A stretch of 64,000 bases of DNA from Planctomycetaceae bacterium (GCA_027487485.1 JAIYDN010000010.1:122439-186438); one strand, 5' to 3'. Positions 28,227 through 37,624 are shown, counted from the stretch's first letter. Numbers and translations: made by a program. The notes: generated from the sequence alone by a model not told the origin.

Positions 28227-31200
28227 CTAGTTGTTGTCGCTGAAAATTGAAGCCCAGGCATCAGGTCGCGTTTTCGAACTGGGTTGCAAAGTGCTCGATT
28301 TCCATGCGACGGTTATCGGCACATCAACCTGAGATTCCGATCCAACAGGAACTTCGTCAACGCGAACGCTCTGGCCAAGCTGCTTTAGTTCCTTCAGCGA
28401 ATTCCAAACGTCTTCTTCAATGGCGAGCGGCGGTGTCAAGCCTTGCTGAGCCTCGATCATCGGTTCCAATGGAGTTTCTACAATCGCATTCTCAACCATA
28501 CTTTCTGCCAAGCTTTCTACCTGGGTTTCCACCTGAATTTCAGCCTGAATTTCAGCCTGAATGTCGGGCTTTCGATCGGGTTGTGAGACCGCTTCCACCA
28601 TGGCCGCTTCGATTTCTAGTCGTTTGGCTTCCAGTTCCAAGCTGGCCAGCTGAAAATCCATTTCCAATTGATGCACCGACTGCATCCAGGTAACGGATTC
28701 TTGCTCTGATTGGTCAATCTGCAATCGTATCGCAGACAATTCCGATCTCTTCGATTCCAGCAACACATTGGCAAGCGTCGCTTCGATCGTCAATTGTGCC
28801 CGATCGTTCATGAGCGTTCGAATTTCTGATTCCATCGTAGAGATCGTCAGCACCATGTCTGCTCTGGCCGATTCTGCGTGCTTTACATCATGACGGCAAA
28901 CCTCAATGGCTTCTTGCAGTGAGTCGACTTGTTGCATCAATTCACCAATCGTTACTTCCGTCGACTTGCGAAAAGCAGCCAGCTTCCCAAGTTCCCGTCG
29001 CGATTGATCCAATTGATGCACTAGCTCATCCGATTCAAGGCTCTTCGTGGCGATACCTTCATCAAGGTCCTCCATCTGCAATTTCTTCCCTGCCAGAGAA
29101 TTCTGGACCTCGCTTAACTCAAGTCTCTTGGCATCGAACTCTTTGCAAATTTCTAGCAAAATGGCTTCTTTTGCTTTCTGATCCTCCATCATTTGCAATA
29201 GGCAACTGCGTAAGTCATTGCAATCGGTTTGCAATCGTACCAAATCTTCTTGGGTATTCTTCATCGAGGCGATTTCGGTATCGATTTCTTGCCGAACTTT
29301 CAGCTTGTCTTGGTATTCGTTCTGCAACGTCAGCAATGACGATTGCATGGATTCGCAAGCTTGCTCAAGCTCCACCAAATCAAGATTCTTGGATTCTAGA
29401 ACCTGGATTCCACTTTGCAATTGATGACACTTCGACTGCAGATCCGATAGCTCCGTATCAAGCTGCTCAACAGCTGATCGACGTTCGTTGTAGTCGGTTT
29501 CCACTTGCTGCAGATTGGCTTTCACCATTTCCAGTGATTCAATCTGCCTCTCCAGACGTTCACAGGCCTCCCGGCTTGTATCGTTCAAACGAGTCAAGGA
29601 ATCCGATTCGAATTTCAGAACATTCACTTCTTCGCTCAATCGAACCTGGTCGGCTTGCAACTCACCAATTATCGATTCCAAATCAGCTCGTTGGCTCTGG
29701 CCATCGATTAGTTTCGCTTGCTCCTGATCCCATTGCAGAACCGCACGGGCAAGCATTTGTTCCGATTCCGACCACTCGCCTTGAAGATCCTCGAGAACCT
29801 TCTGAGCCTCGCTTTGCTGAGCAAGCAACCTATCACGTTTTGAGATTGCCTCTTCGACTTCCTTCTGAATATTCTTCAACCGATGGTCTTCGTGTTCAAA
29901 TTGCTCTTGCGCTAGTTGACGATCCTTTTGAATTGCATCCAGGGATTCTTCCAAATCTTGGGTTCGTAAAAGTCCAGCCGCAATCTGCGACTGCAAAAGA
30001 TCTACTTCTTGCTCAAGCGAAGTTTTGCGATCGGAGCAAGCCTGCATTTCGGCTTGAAGGCTCGTTAGATATGTCTTCCATTGTTGCGAAACGGATTGCG
30101 CATCAGCGACTTCGTCTGAAATCAATTTTAAGCGATCCGCCGCAACCGCATTCTTCTCTTCGAGCATCTTCGAATCCTGCAACAACTCTTGAAGGCGACT
30201 TTCGTGTGTAGCCACTAACCGCTGATGCTCTTTCATGTCGATGGCAACAGCCTGTCCCTCAGTTCGAAGGGTCTCTAAACGCTGTTGAGCGTCCTCAATT
30301 TCAAACTCCAAATCTTGCAGGGCTTGCTTTCGGATGGTGAGTTCCTTAAGCTCCGACTCGATCTCCGCTAGTTGACCGCGACGCGAATGCACCGCATCAG
30401 AAAGATCATCCAGTTCTACGGCTTGTTGATTGCGTTGCTCCGTCAGCGTTTGTAATGCGATCCGTGCAGTGTCTATTTCTTCCTGGAGACTGGTAAGATC
30501 GTTATGCACATCGTTTTGCTCACTCTGGGTTCTAGAGGCCTTCTCTTCGAGCATCGCACATTGAAGCACAAGTTCGGTGTTGGTCGTTCTTAGCCCTTCC
30601 AACTCAAAACTGCTTGCGCTAATTTCACTGTATGCCTCATCTCTCTTCAGCTGCAATTCGGCAAGTTGATGATCGAGCTCACGGGCGGAGTTTACTTTGT
30701 CGCGATACTCTTGATCCAGACTCTCCATTTGCGATTGCAAACGGTTTAGGTCTGATTCATTCTGTTCGATCCTTGTTTGTAATGCGAGGAGTTCTTGTTC
30801 AGCAAGGTTTAGTTGTTGCTTGGCCGCTTCCAGTTCCCGCACTTCCGTCCGTGCGACAATCAGCTCCTGCTTGAGTCCATAAAGTTCAGCGGACCGTTCC
30901 TGAACCTGATCGGATAGTCCGTTCGCTTTCCGAACCAACATCTCCACCCTCTGTTCAGCATCATCAACTTGCTTCCCAGCATCTTCAGCGGCCTTTAAGG
31001 ATTCTTCCAGAGCTTGCTGGGCAACTGCTTGACGTAATTCCAAACCTTCAAGCGTGGCTTCGACGCACTTGCGATTCTCCGTGTCCAACTGATGTTGCAA
31101 GCAAGATGCACATGGTTCAGGGGTGCGTTCCACTTCGGATGGAGCAATCGCCTGAATTTCTGGAGTGTCGTTGGCCGCAACCGGAGTCATCTGCTCTGAA

Positions 31201-32744
31201 ACGCATTTTGCAACCGATAAGCATTCCAGCTCTCCAAGCTGCTGCATAAAATCTGCTACGCGGCGTTCAATCTGTGCTAATTCTTCTTGAACATCTTGAA
31301 CCTTTGCTTCTTTCGACTTCTGCATTTCTTCCATGGAATGCAAAGCGGCCTCGCGACAACTTAGTATTTCTTCGATGTTATGCAATGCAACTGCGCGATC
31401 GCTAAGCACTTCTTCAATGCTTTGCAACCGAGCCTCGTCGCTCCTCAACCGGTCTTCCATGCTACGCAACTGAGCCTCACCGCTCGCAAGCATCTCGACT
31501 TGATTGGCCGATTGCGATTCCAAGTGGACGGTGCGATTGATGAGTTCGATATTCTCCTGCTGCATCTTCTGGATTTGGATTTCCAGCGAATGGCTTTCGT
31601 CTTGTGCGACTTGAAGGCGTTGCTCTACCGACTGGAATTCCTTTTTCGCAGCCTCAATACTTGCAACAAGATCTTTCTTCTCAACTTCAAGCGTTTCATA
31701 CAAGGTCAATAGCTCAACGGATTTATCGCAGTTTGCTTGAACGGCAATCTCTTTTTCTTCAACTTCCTTGGTTAAGATCGCAATGGTTTGATTGAGTTGG
31801 AGTTGTTGAGCTTCGCTTTCGGTGACCTTATGGGTTGTTTCAGCAAGTCTTTCATTCATTCGCTCCGTCTCTTCGCCAACACTTTGTAGCTGAACCTTCA
31901 AATCATTCAGGTTCTTTAACTCTTCCGTATGTGCACTTTCTTGGGACTCGCGTTCTTGGGTCACGAATTCCAAAATACTTCTCGCGTCTTCCTTCAAGGA
32001 TTTCAGCTGCAAGATTTCTTGTTCAACTTGAGATTTATCGCGTTCCTTGGACTCGAGTTCCTGATTCGCAATCTGCAAATCCTCTGTCAGTTCTTTACTT
32101 CGGACTGCTAGCCTCGCATTGTCACGAGTTAGTTCAGCTTGCTCCCGTTCCAATCCTTCGAGAAACGTGGTTCTTTCAGTGACCTGTGCAATGGTAAAGT
32201 CAAGTTTATCCTGTTGGGTGCTGACTTCCAGCTTCGCCATTTGTAGTTTAATCTGCTCGTTTTCTAACAACCATTTCAATTCACTGACAGCATTGACCCA
32301 CTGCTGCCGGTCCTGCATCAGTTCCCTCAGATACTCCGAAACGGTTTGGATACGTTCTTGTATCTGTTCGCGTTTGTTTTGAAAGTGCGTTTTCCCCTTT
32401 GCAAGATCGGAAACCACGCACATGCTAACCAGCACATGGAGAACCGAGATGCCCACATTGGCGATGATCATCTGACCGAGAGTTGCATTGATAAAATACA
32501 AACCAAGATTCAGAGTCAAAGTAAGCAGAGCTACAACCCCAAACATCTGTTTGGTAAGAAGGCTTACGTTTGCTTTTCGTCTATGATCAGCAACGGACTC
32601 ATTGGAAAGAATCTCAGCGGCGTCTTTTGCGAAACTGGAAACTTTACGTGTGAGGTCACGGACGTCAGCTTGCATTTCCTCCAACGCCTTGTTCTCAGGG
32701 TTGGTGGCATATTGCTCAAAGATTGTTTCAGAGATTGTGCTCAT
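28227..32744 (-). CDS. Giant membrane-anchored coiled-coil protein of the gas-vesicle cluster
   Basis: A 1505-residue protein. Residues 1-60 are cytoplasmic. Two hydrophobic helices follow at about 67-86 (MFGVVALLTLTLNLGLYFI) and 92-113 (IIANVGISVLHVLVSMCVV), forming a hairpin. About 1,300 residues of almost unbroken heptad coiled coil (Glu/Gln/Leu/Lys) come next, then a short tandem repeat near 1405-1425 (QAEIQAEIQVETQVES) and a proline-containing tail. It starts 7 bases after the gvpJ stop with AGG in place, so it is co-transcribed with the gas-vesicle genes. The hairpin-plus-rod design suggests a tether or organiser that fixes or clusters vesicles at a membrane; that is inference. Generic resemblance to Smc/myosin is compositional only. 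Confidence 0.88.
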   Translation of the reverse strand: MSTISETIFEQYATNPENKALEEMQADVRDLTRKVSSFAKDAAEILSNESVADHRRKANVSLLTKQMFGVVALLTLTLNLGLYFINATLGQMIIANVGISVLHVLVSMCVVSDLAKGKTHFQNKREQIQERIQTVSEYLRELMQDRQQWVNAVSELKWLLENEQIKLQMAKLEVSTQQDKLDFTIAQVTERTTFLEGLEREQAELTRDNARLAVRSKELTEDLQIANQELESKERDKSQVEQEILQLKSLKEDARSILEFVTQERESQESAHTEELKNLNDLKVQLQSVGEETERMNERLAETTHKVTESEAQQLQLNQTIAILTKEVEEKEIAVQANCDKSVELLTLYETLEVEKKDLVASIEAAKKEFQSVEQRLQVAQDESHSLEIQIQKMQQENIELINRTVHLESQSANQVEMLASGEAQLRSMEDRLRSDEARLQSIEEVLSDRAVALHNIEEILSCREAALHSMEEMQKSKEAKVQDVQEELAQIERRVADFMQQLGELECLSVAKCVSEQMTPVAANDTPEIQAIAPSEVERTPEPCASCLQHQLDTENRKCVEATLEGLELRQAVAQQALEESLKAAEDAGKQVDDAEQRVEMLVRKANGLSDQVQERSAELYGLKQELIVARTEVRELEAAKQQLNLAEQELLALQTRIEQNESDLNRLQSQMESLDQEYRDKVNSARELDHQLAELQLKRDEAYSEISASSFELEGLRTTNTELVLQCAMLEEKASRTQSEQNDVHNDLTSLQEEIDTARIALQTLTEQRNQQAVELDDLSDAVHSRRGQLAEIESELKELTIRKQALQDLEFEIEDAQQRLETLRTEGQAVAIDMKEHQRLVATHESRLQELLQDSKMLEEKNAVAADRLKLISDEVADAQSVSQQWKTYLTSLQAEMQACSDRKTSLEQEVDLLQSQIAAGLLRTQDLEESLDAIQKDRQLAQEQFEHEDHRLKNIQKEVEEAISKRDRLLAQQSEAQKVLEDLQGEWSESEQMLARAVLQWDQEQAKLIDGQSQRADLESIIGELQADQVRLSEEVNVLKFESDSLTRLNDTSREACERLERQIESLEMVKANLQQVETDYNERRSAVEQLDTELSDLQSKCHQLQSGIQVLESKNLDLVELEQACESMQSSLLTLQNEYQDKLKVRQEIDTEIASMKNTQEDLVRLQTDCNDLRSCLLQMMEDQKAKEAILLEICKEFDAKRLELSEVQNSLAGKKLQMEDLDEGIATKSLESDELVHQLDQSRRELGKLAAFRKSTEVTIGELMQQVDSLQEAIEVCRHDVKHAESARADMVLTISTMESEIRTLMNDRAQLTIEATLANVLLESKRSELSAIRLQIDQSEQESVTWMQSVHQLEMDFQLASLELEAKRLEIEAAMVEAVSQPDRKPDIQAEIQAEIQVETQVESLAESMVENAIVETPLEPMIEAQQGLTPPLAIEEDVWNSLKELKQLGQSVRVDEVPVGSESQVDVPITVAWKSSTLQPSSKTRPDAWASIFSDNN

Positions 32745-32751
32745 GATCTAC

Positions 32752-33081
32752 CTATCTAGATTTTGCGCCAACGCGTTCCATATCTTTCATCCTTTGCTCC
32801 ATCGCCTCCAGGCGCATGGCGAGCTCACCGGCGTCGGTTGCGCCGATGCTCGATGTTGCGCCTTCTTTCTTGTCTAGAGCGACATTCCACCAATCCATTC
32901 CGATCTCGCGAGCCTTTTCGATGGAGCAAACGACCAGTCGAATTTGGATCGTCAAGAGTTCGATATCAACCAGTTTGATACGAATGTCACCTGCAATTAC
33001 CACTCCCATATCCAACACTCGCTCCAAGATATCCGCGATGGACGATGACGAGGTTGCGGTGGGTATTCTTGTTGTACTCAT
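32752..33081 (-). CDS. gvpJ: Gas vesicle protein GvpJ (GvpA family)
   Basis: A 109-residue GvpA-family protein. The core ADILERVLDMGVVIAGDIRI then LVDIELLTIQIRLVVCSIEK contains the helix-strand-strand-helix of the vesicle-shell family. The IGMDWW motif just after the core is characteristic of GvpJ rather than GvpA. A 45-residue hydrophilic C-terminal extension follows, ending in a short coiled coil (AMRLEAMEQRMKDMERV). GvpJ is a minor component needed for vesicle nucleation or assembly. GGAG lies 8 bases before the ATG. It follows gvpK by 71 bp. Confidence 0.88.
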   Translation of the reverse strand: MSTTRIPTATSSSSIADILERVLDMGVVIAGDIRIKLVDIELLTIQIRLVVCSIEKAREIGMDWWNVALDKKEGATSSIGATDAGELAMRLEAMEQRMKDMERVGAKSR

Positions 33082-33152
33082 ACTTTATACTCCGTTCAAA
33101 AACCGTGTTGATTGCTTCCGTAAGTGCATCAGCTTGTTTGGCTGGTGCCGTT

Positions 33153-33494
33153 TCAAATGAGTTTCCCTAGAGGGCCAAGATCTAGATTCAGGTCTTCGCG
33201 TCCGATACCAAACGCGATGCACAACGTGTCGATAGCCTCAGATTGCTTCATGAGACAGTCCCCCAGTCGTTCGATTTCTGGATCGGTCAGTGTTCCGTTC
33301 TCCATACGCCGGATGGCTTGCCGTTCTAGGAGTTCATGCAACAAGTTCACGAGGGTGACTGCGAGACGCCCTAGACCCGTTGCTGCGTTCTCCGCATTCA
33401 ATTCGACTCGTCGCGATGCGGCAGCGGAGGCCATCATGGCTTGGGCCAGTTCCGAATCATTTTGGCTAAACGTGCTTGCCTGGCATGAGCTCAT
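33153..33494 (-). CDS. gvpK: Gas vesicle protein GvpK
   Basis: A 113-residue GvpK. The family signature is clear: RVELNAENAATGLGRLAVTL, then LLHELLERQAIRRMENGTLT and EIERLGDCLMKQSEAIDTLC, ending in DLNLDLGPLG. The start at 33494 overlaps the gvpS stop (ATGA) and has GGGAAG upstream. A longer upstream reading of this frame is a shadow of gvpS. GvpK is required for vesicle formation, although its exact role is not settled. Confidence 0.92.
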   Translation of the reverse strand: MSSCQASTFSQNDSELAQAMMASAAASRRVELNAENAATGLGRLAVTLVNLLHELLERQAIRRMENGTLTDPEIERLGDCLMKQSEAIDTLCIAFGIGREDLNLDLGPLGKLI

Positions 33495-33724
33495 GATGCT
33501 TCCCTCAACAGCTGGGCGGAGCGATGGTGGTGGGACAGGCTTGGCGGAAGCTCGCCCAAAGCATCTACGGCACAAACAAGACCGCGAAGTCCGATGTATA
33601 GCAAATCGACGCCAGCGACTGAGATGGTGATATCCCCAGTGATAACGACCCCTTTGTTGAGAAGCCGATCGATTGCATCGCAAAGAGAAATGCTCTTTGC
33701 GAGATGTTCATTTTCGTTAAGCAC
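33491..33724 (-). CDS. gvpS: Gas vesicle protein of the GvpS/GvpM type (GvpA family)
   Basis: A 77-residue GvpA-family protein with the short core DAIDRLLNKGVVITGDITIS then VAGVDLLYIGLRGLVCAVDA. The pattern GDITISVAGVDL with LYIGLR fits the GvpS/M branch better than GvpA. The start is a GTG at 33724 with AAGGA 8 bases upstream. It overlaps gvpK by 4 bases. It is probably a minor shell or nucleation subunit. Confidence 0.82.
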   Translation of the reverse strand: MLNENEHLAKSISLCDAIDRLLNKGVVITGDITISVAGVDLLYIGLRGLVCAVDALGELPPSLSHHHRSAQLLREAS

Positions 33725-33755
33725 GATCCAAATCCTTTTGGTTCAGTGAAGAATC

Positions 33756-33977
33756 CTACTCCTCAGACTCCAGTAGGTCGAGAAGCTCCGCTTCGCGTTC
33801 ATCAAATTCATCTTCCGATATTTCGCCTGCCTCGAGTTGAGCATGCAGGGCTGACAACTGCGCCATGTTACTGGCTCGTTGGTTCTCTTTCTCCTGCTCT
33901 ACAGCCTTCGCGACTTCTTTGGCAATGAAGAGAAAACCTTTGAATGGCGACATGACCAAGTCATCTAAGTAAAACAT
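33756..33977 (-). CDS. gvpG: Gas vesicle protein GvpG
   Basis: A 73-residue protein with the GvpG hallmark start FYLDDLVMSPFKGFLFIAKE. A helical, acidic C-terminal half follows, with AGEISEDEFDEREAELLDLL, a motif also used by many short GvpG proteins. It starts 4 bases after the GvpF/L stop and is almost certainly translated from the same message. GvpG belongs to the accessory set needed for early vesicle assembly and usually interacts with GvpF/L. Confidence 0.88.
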   Translation of the reverse strand: MFYLDDLVMSPFKGFLFIAKEVAKAVEQEKENQRASNMAQLSALHAQLEAGEISEDEFDEREAELLDLLESEE

Positions 33978-33981
33978 GGGT

Positions 33982-34752
33982 TCATTCCATCGATAAGGCT
34001 AGCTTGACAAAGCTGTAAGGGGGCCACGGTCCGTTGAAGGTTATGGCAAAATCGTCGCTGAACGCTTCAGCCGCTCGATAAACAGCCGCACTGAATTCTG
34101 GTTCCATGTCACGGTTGATCAAACATGCAAGACGCATTACGTCTGAATCTTCCCGAGTCGGTTGGACTTCTAATTCCTTCGAGAACGGGGCAAGCGCATC
34201 AAGAAAGATCTGGGTGTTCGTTTCACGCTCTGCATTCAGCAATTTCTCAAAGATTCGTCCCATTTCAATTTGGTCGTCTCGCGATGCTTTTCCCTCAACG
34301 ATCAGCTCGCGTGCTTCTCTCAATTGAGGGTAACGATCGACGAAGTATTGAGGCACATTGGGCGCCGTCCATTTAAGCGAAACAGTCATTTCGACGTTCC
34401 CACCGACACGTTCAATCTGCTCGTTTAAGACGTCGCGATTGTTGTCTAAGATGTAGAAGACTTGGTCCAAATTGTCTGCGATCAGCCCGAAGGAAACGGG
34501 TAACATGCTCCAGTGCTTCGCAAGGTGCGTTACGATTTCTTGATGAGCGGCTAAGTACTTACGTTGTGGGCGGATTTTTCTGGCTACGATCGGGGATACC
34601 GCCACGGCCAAATCGCCGCGCTCGATGACGGTAACATCCGCCTCTTCAAGCCCCTTCAGCCTGGCTGCCTGAACGGCATCCTTATCCTTGGATCGCAGGA
34701 AGGAGTAAACATAAAAGCCGATAGCAACTTCCACTTCAATTTGACTGGACAT
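33982..34752 (-). CDS. gvpF/L: Gas vesicle protein GvpF/L (copy 1)
   Basis: A 256-residue GvpF/L protein. It begins with the ferredoxin-like N-terminal fold (IGFYVYSFLRS, then VTVIERGDLAVAVSPI), has LPVSFGLIADNLDQV in the middle, and ends with the family's C-terminal signature (FNGPWPPYSFVKL). AGGGA lies 8 bases before the ATG. GvpF/L proteins bind GvpA monomers and start vesicle growth. This copy is the most canonical of the three in the cluster and sits directly ahead of gvpG. Confidence 0.9.
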   Translation of the reverse strand: MSSQIEVEVAIGFYVYSFLRSKDKDAVQAARLKGLEEADVTVIERGDLAVAVSPIVARKIRPQRKYLAAHQEIVTHLAKHWSMLPVSFGLIADNLDQVFYILDNNRDVLNEQIERVGGNVEMTVSLKWTAPNVPQYFVDRYPQLREARELIVEGKASRDDQIEMGRIFEKLLNAERETNTQIFLDALAPFSKELEVQPTREDSDVMRLACLINRDMEPEFSAAVYRAAEAFSDDFAITFNGPWPPYSFVKLALSME

Positions 34753-34770
34753 GTTCGTATCCCTAAGAAG

Positions 34771-35076
34771 TTAGTAGGTGAAACCCACGTTACGATTTTG
34801 GTTTGCAGAGGGAGCCTGGGCTGCAAGCGGAGTTTGTTGCTGAGCCGCGATCCGTATCTGCAACGATTCTTGCTCCTGAACAATCGATTGAATTCGATTG
34901 GTTAGAATGTTGACTCGCTCCAGCAAGCTTTCTAACTCGATTGCGCGCCTGGATCTTTCGATCTCCAGCGAGGTAAGCTTTAAATAGAGTTCGGGAGTTT
35001 GCAGCGAAGCGACCGCTTTACGCGACGCTCTTGTTTGCATGTTATGCAAACCACGTCTAGGTATCGAATGTCTCAT
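34771..35076 (-). CDS. Small coiled-coil GvpV-like accessory protein
   Basis: A 101-residue basic protein. The N-terminus (RHSIPRRGLHNMQTRASRK) is followed by a helical stretch with conserved-looking LYLKLTSLEIERSRRAIE and a coiled coil (LLERVNILTNRIQSIVQEQE), then a low-complexity Gln/Ala tail. Position (between gvpN and gvpF/L), size and helical content resemble GvpV of cyanobacterial clusters, but the match is to overall layout rather than a diagnostic motif. An alternative start 12 codons in is possible. Confidence 0.6.
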   Translation of the reverse strand: MRHSIPRRGLHNMQTRASRKAVASLQTPELYLKLTSLEIERSRRAIELESLLERVNILTNRIQSIVQEQESLQIRIAAQQQTPLAAQAPSANQNRNVGFTY

Positions 35077-35123
35077 GAACGCATTCCGTTGTTGACAGAC
35101 AAAATTCGATTCGTGATGAATCG

Positions 35124-36485
35124 TTACTTGGAGGCTGCTGTCGCAATGGTCAGTCCAGTGGTTTCGAAGGCGGGTGGCCTAGGAAGCCGTCGGCTGTTGT
35201 TGTCGCGTGCAGTACCGTTTTCAATTACTTCATCGGTACAATCTATGGCATCGGCTTTCTTTTCCAAGACGGAACGGACTGCATCGCTTTTGGCGGCGAG
35301 TGCAACGACTGCAACATCTGCAATTGCTGTCGTGTTGGAAGCCACGGTTGTTTCAGCAACTTTGGCGGCATTCACAACATCCAGGCTGTTTGTTAGAAGA
35401 TCCAAGTTTGCATCAATGCGAAGGCTTGGTTCAGGTTCTTTGCGGACCTTTTCCCTTGTTGTTGGTGCAACGCTTCGTCCCTGCGGTGGCATTCGGGAGT
35501 CCAGCAATGTTCGACTCTGGCTGGTCGAAAGGGTCGAGCGGATCAGAGCCTCAAGGTCTTGGCTAGTAACCGTCTTGGAAGATTGTCGCATTAGATTGTA
35601 AAACAACACATCTTTGCAAGTTGCAACGAAGACGGGATCGTTCCACGACACGACCGCCTTGCGATGGTCAAGAATACGTGCGATTGCCAGGGCGGCCCGA
35701 ATGGTAGGCCCGTTTTTTCCACCAAATTTCTCGCGTACAGAACGAATGATATCCACCACCATCGCGACTTCTTCAGGTGGTCGATTGCTCTTGGCTTGAA
35801 CGATGGCGATTTCTGTTTCGCGATCTTGGTGCGAAACTTCCAGGGTGATCATACGGTCTAGAAGAGCGTCCTGGGACTTGTGGACACCTACATATTCCTC
35901 AGGGTTCGAGGTGAAGATTGCTCGGAATTCGGGATGAACGCGCACAAAGTTCTTGTCCTGTCCGGAAGATGGAATACTCAAGATTCCTTCTTCAAGAATG
36001 CTCAAAAAGGCATTGTTGGCTGCTGCGGGAGAACGAGTGAATTCGTCATAGATCACGGTGTGACCTTGTTCGCATGCAGTCGTCAATCGATTGTTGCTCC
36101 ACATTAATGATACGGTCTCTTCCGTTTTCAGGATGGAGCTTACGTAGTTGTCGCGCACGGATTGCCTTCGGTATCCTGCATCTTTGCCTAGAAGGTCGGA
36201 CCCTCGCAATTCGTCATCGCCGTGCAGCAATGTGCAACGACGTCCAATCTTGGATGCGATATGCAACGCAAGCGTTGTCTTGCCAGTACCCGCTGGCCCG
36301 GACAGGTGCACTGCGTAGCCAATCTCAATGTAAGCTAATGCGCGGTTGGTCAGTTCCTGAACTGCCGCCGTGGCAACGAAGTCAGCGCCAGGCTGCGGAA
36401 TAAAATCCGAAGTGGTCGCTTGAGCGGAAATTCCATTCAGGGGTTTAGGCGTTGCCCCGCCACGATGAAAAGGTGCCTCGTGCAT
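35124..36485 (-). CDS. gvpN: Gas vesicle AAA ATPase GvpN with C-terminal extension
   Basis: A 453-residue MoxR-type AAA ATPase. Walker A is GPAGTGKT at about 63-70. Walker B is VIYDEFTRS, sensor 1 is FRAIFTSNPEEYVGV, and an arginine-finger region follows (LLDRMITLEV). The family-specific HGDDELRGSDLLG is present. GvpN is the assembly ATPase that strongly increases vesicle number and growth. The catalytic part ends near residue 310. The remaining 140 residues are Ser/Thr/Ala-rich and helical and are not part of the usual protein of about 300-350 residues; this extension may recruit a local partner. Confidence 0.9.
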   Translation of the reverse strand: MHEAPFHRGGATPKPLNGISAQATTSDFIPQPGADFVATAAVQELTNRALAYIEIGYAVHLSGPAGTGKTTLALHIASKIGRRCTLLHGDDELRGSDLLGKDAGYRRQSVRDNYVSSILKTEETVSLMWSNNRLTTACEQGHTVIYDEFTRSPAAANNAFLSILEEGILSIPSSGQDKNFVRVHPEFRAIFTSNPEEYVGVHKSQDALLDRMITLEVSHQDRETEIAIVQAKSNRPPEEVAMVVDIIRSVREKFGGKNGPTIRAALAIARILDHRKAVVSWNDPVFVATCKDVLFYNLMRQSSKTVTSQDLEALIRSTLSTSQSRTLLDSRMPPQGRSVAPTTREKVRKEPEPSLRIDANLDLLTNSLDVVNAAKVAETTVASNTTAIADVAVVALAAKSDAVRSVLEKKADAIDCTDEVIENGTARDNNSRRLPRPPAFETTGLTIATAASK

Positions 36486-36550
36486 GATATTCGTATTCTT
36501 TACTAAGTGAGATTGAGCGTATCAGAATCAAGTTGCCAGCTGATCGGCAG

Positions 36551-37231
36551 TTATGAAACACTGTTTGGGATCAAACTTGGTGGCAGCGGGATCTCGGAAA
36601 CAATCGCGGTCGTCACCTTGGCGATCGCAGGTGATTGTGTAACCGTTGCAGCGTGGATTGGTAGCGATGCGGTTTGTGCATGGCTGGCGACTGGCCGTAC
36701 CGTGTCGCGTTGAGCGACGGCACCGTTCTGGAGACGCTGCCATATATTTCGGGCTTCGTTCCGATCTCGCGACCATGATCGCGTCATACGTTTTGTCGCC
36801 GTACGGATACGTTGCACTTGCGAACGAACGGATTGAATCATCATAGTGGACGAGCGAACTTGCTGACGAGCCACTCGCTTTCGGTCGGTATTGTTCTGTC
36901 GCAACATCCGAGCGATATCACGCCGATTCTTGGCGATTTCTTGTTGGATTGCGGTTCTCGACGCTTTTGCGTTTCGAGTGCGTTGAAGGCATGTGTCGCG
37001 AAGGGATCTTGCGACAGACTTCTGATTGTTGCGATTGAAGTCACTGAGCCTTTTGATTAGATCTGTTGACTGTTTTGCTAGTTCGCGTTTGGTTTGGGTT
37101 CGACGATCCGCCGATTCCTTGCGGCTTCTGGTGCATTCCTTTTGGTTCTTTTGAAGGAAGGCTTTTCGCTCATTTCGAGTTCTTACAATACTGTCTGCTA
37201 AACGTTGCATCTGCTCACGAAAACTTACCAT
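36551..37231 (-). CDS. Basic helical-repeat protein, GvpC-like
   Basis: A 226-residue protein placed between gvpA and gvpN, the position of gvpC in cyanobacteria. The N-terminus (MVSFREQMQRLADSIVRTRN) and the following roughly 33-residue helical periods rich in Arg, Gln, Lys and Ala resemble the GvpC repeat plan, which clamps the outside of the GvpA shell. Examples are RNERKAFLQKNQKECTRSRK, SDFNRNNQKSVARSLRDTC and AKNRRDIARMLRQNNTDRKR. It is far more basic than known GvpC. The start at 37231 follows a GGGG site; the frame opens 42 codons earlier, over the gvpA 3' end. GvpC identity is inferred from context and periodicity. Confidence 0.65.
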   Translation of the reverse strand: MVSFREQMQRLADSIVRTRNERKAFLQKNQKECTRSRKESADRRTQTKRELAKQSTDLIKRLSDFNRNNQKSVARSLRDTCLQRTRNAKASRTAIQQEIAKNRRDIARMLRQNNTDRKRVARQQVRSSTMMIQSVRSQVQRIRTATKRMTRSWSRDRNEARNIWQRLQNGAVAQRDTVRPVASHAQTASLPIHAATVTQSPAIAKVTTAIVSEIPLPPSLIPNSVS

Positions 37232-37356
37232 CTGCCCCGACCCTTGTTCAAGCAAAAAAAGAAAGTACCAACAAACGAGTCCGAGACCGGTCCCGTCGGG
37301 CGAATGGAAATCATTCGTTTCGAGAGACCAGTCTAGACTCGTGGCGTCTGCAAGCA

Positions 37357-37575
37357 CTACGCTGGCGCAGCTGCTGTTGCTGTCAAGCCGATCGCTTCTG
37401 CATACTTGAGGTAGGTTTCTACCGATGCAATTACGATCCGTGCTTCAACCGAAAGCAGTTCGATACCAACAAGTGATACCTTAGCCCAAACGTCAATCAC
37501 AACACCCTTATCCAGGATGCGATCAACGACTTCGGCCAAGCTCGACGAATCGGTAGTTTTTTGTACTGATGCCAT
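37357..37575 (-). CDS. gvpA: Major gas vesicle structural protein GvpA
   Basis: A 72-residue GvpA. The canonical core is [20 protein letters not shown] followed by [34 protein letters not shown] (key residues: Lys of DKG, Trp of DVW, Glu-Ala-Arg in the second strand). This protein forms the ribbed hollow wall of the vesicle. AGGAG lies about 9 bases before the ATG, the clearest ribosome-binding site in the cluster. It is the only gvpA-type gene with the VIDVW motif here. A structured leader precedes it (37625-37693). Confidence 0.95.
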   Translation of the reverse strand: MASVQKTTDSSSLAEVVDRILDKGVVIDVWAKVSLVGIELLSVEARIVIASVETYLKYAEAIGLTATAAAPA

Positions 37576-37624
37576 TTAAAAATCTCCTAAGTTGTTTAAG
37601 AAACACAATTCAACTCTCTCTTTA

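Noticed and set aside
28919..30211. A 430-residue plus-strand frame inside the 1505-residue coiled-coil gene
   Set aside because: It is antisense to a clear coiled-coil gene, has no domain and shows the Ser/Pro/Leu bias expected from reverse-reading Glu/Gln/Leu-rich heptads.
33495..33683. N-terminal extension of gvpK
   Set aside because: The sequence before 33494 is antiparallel shadow of gvpS in another frame; the gvpK start with ribosome-binding site and ATGA overlap is at 33494.
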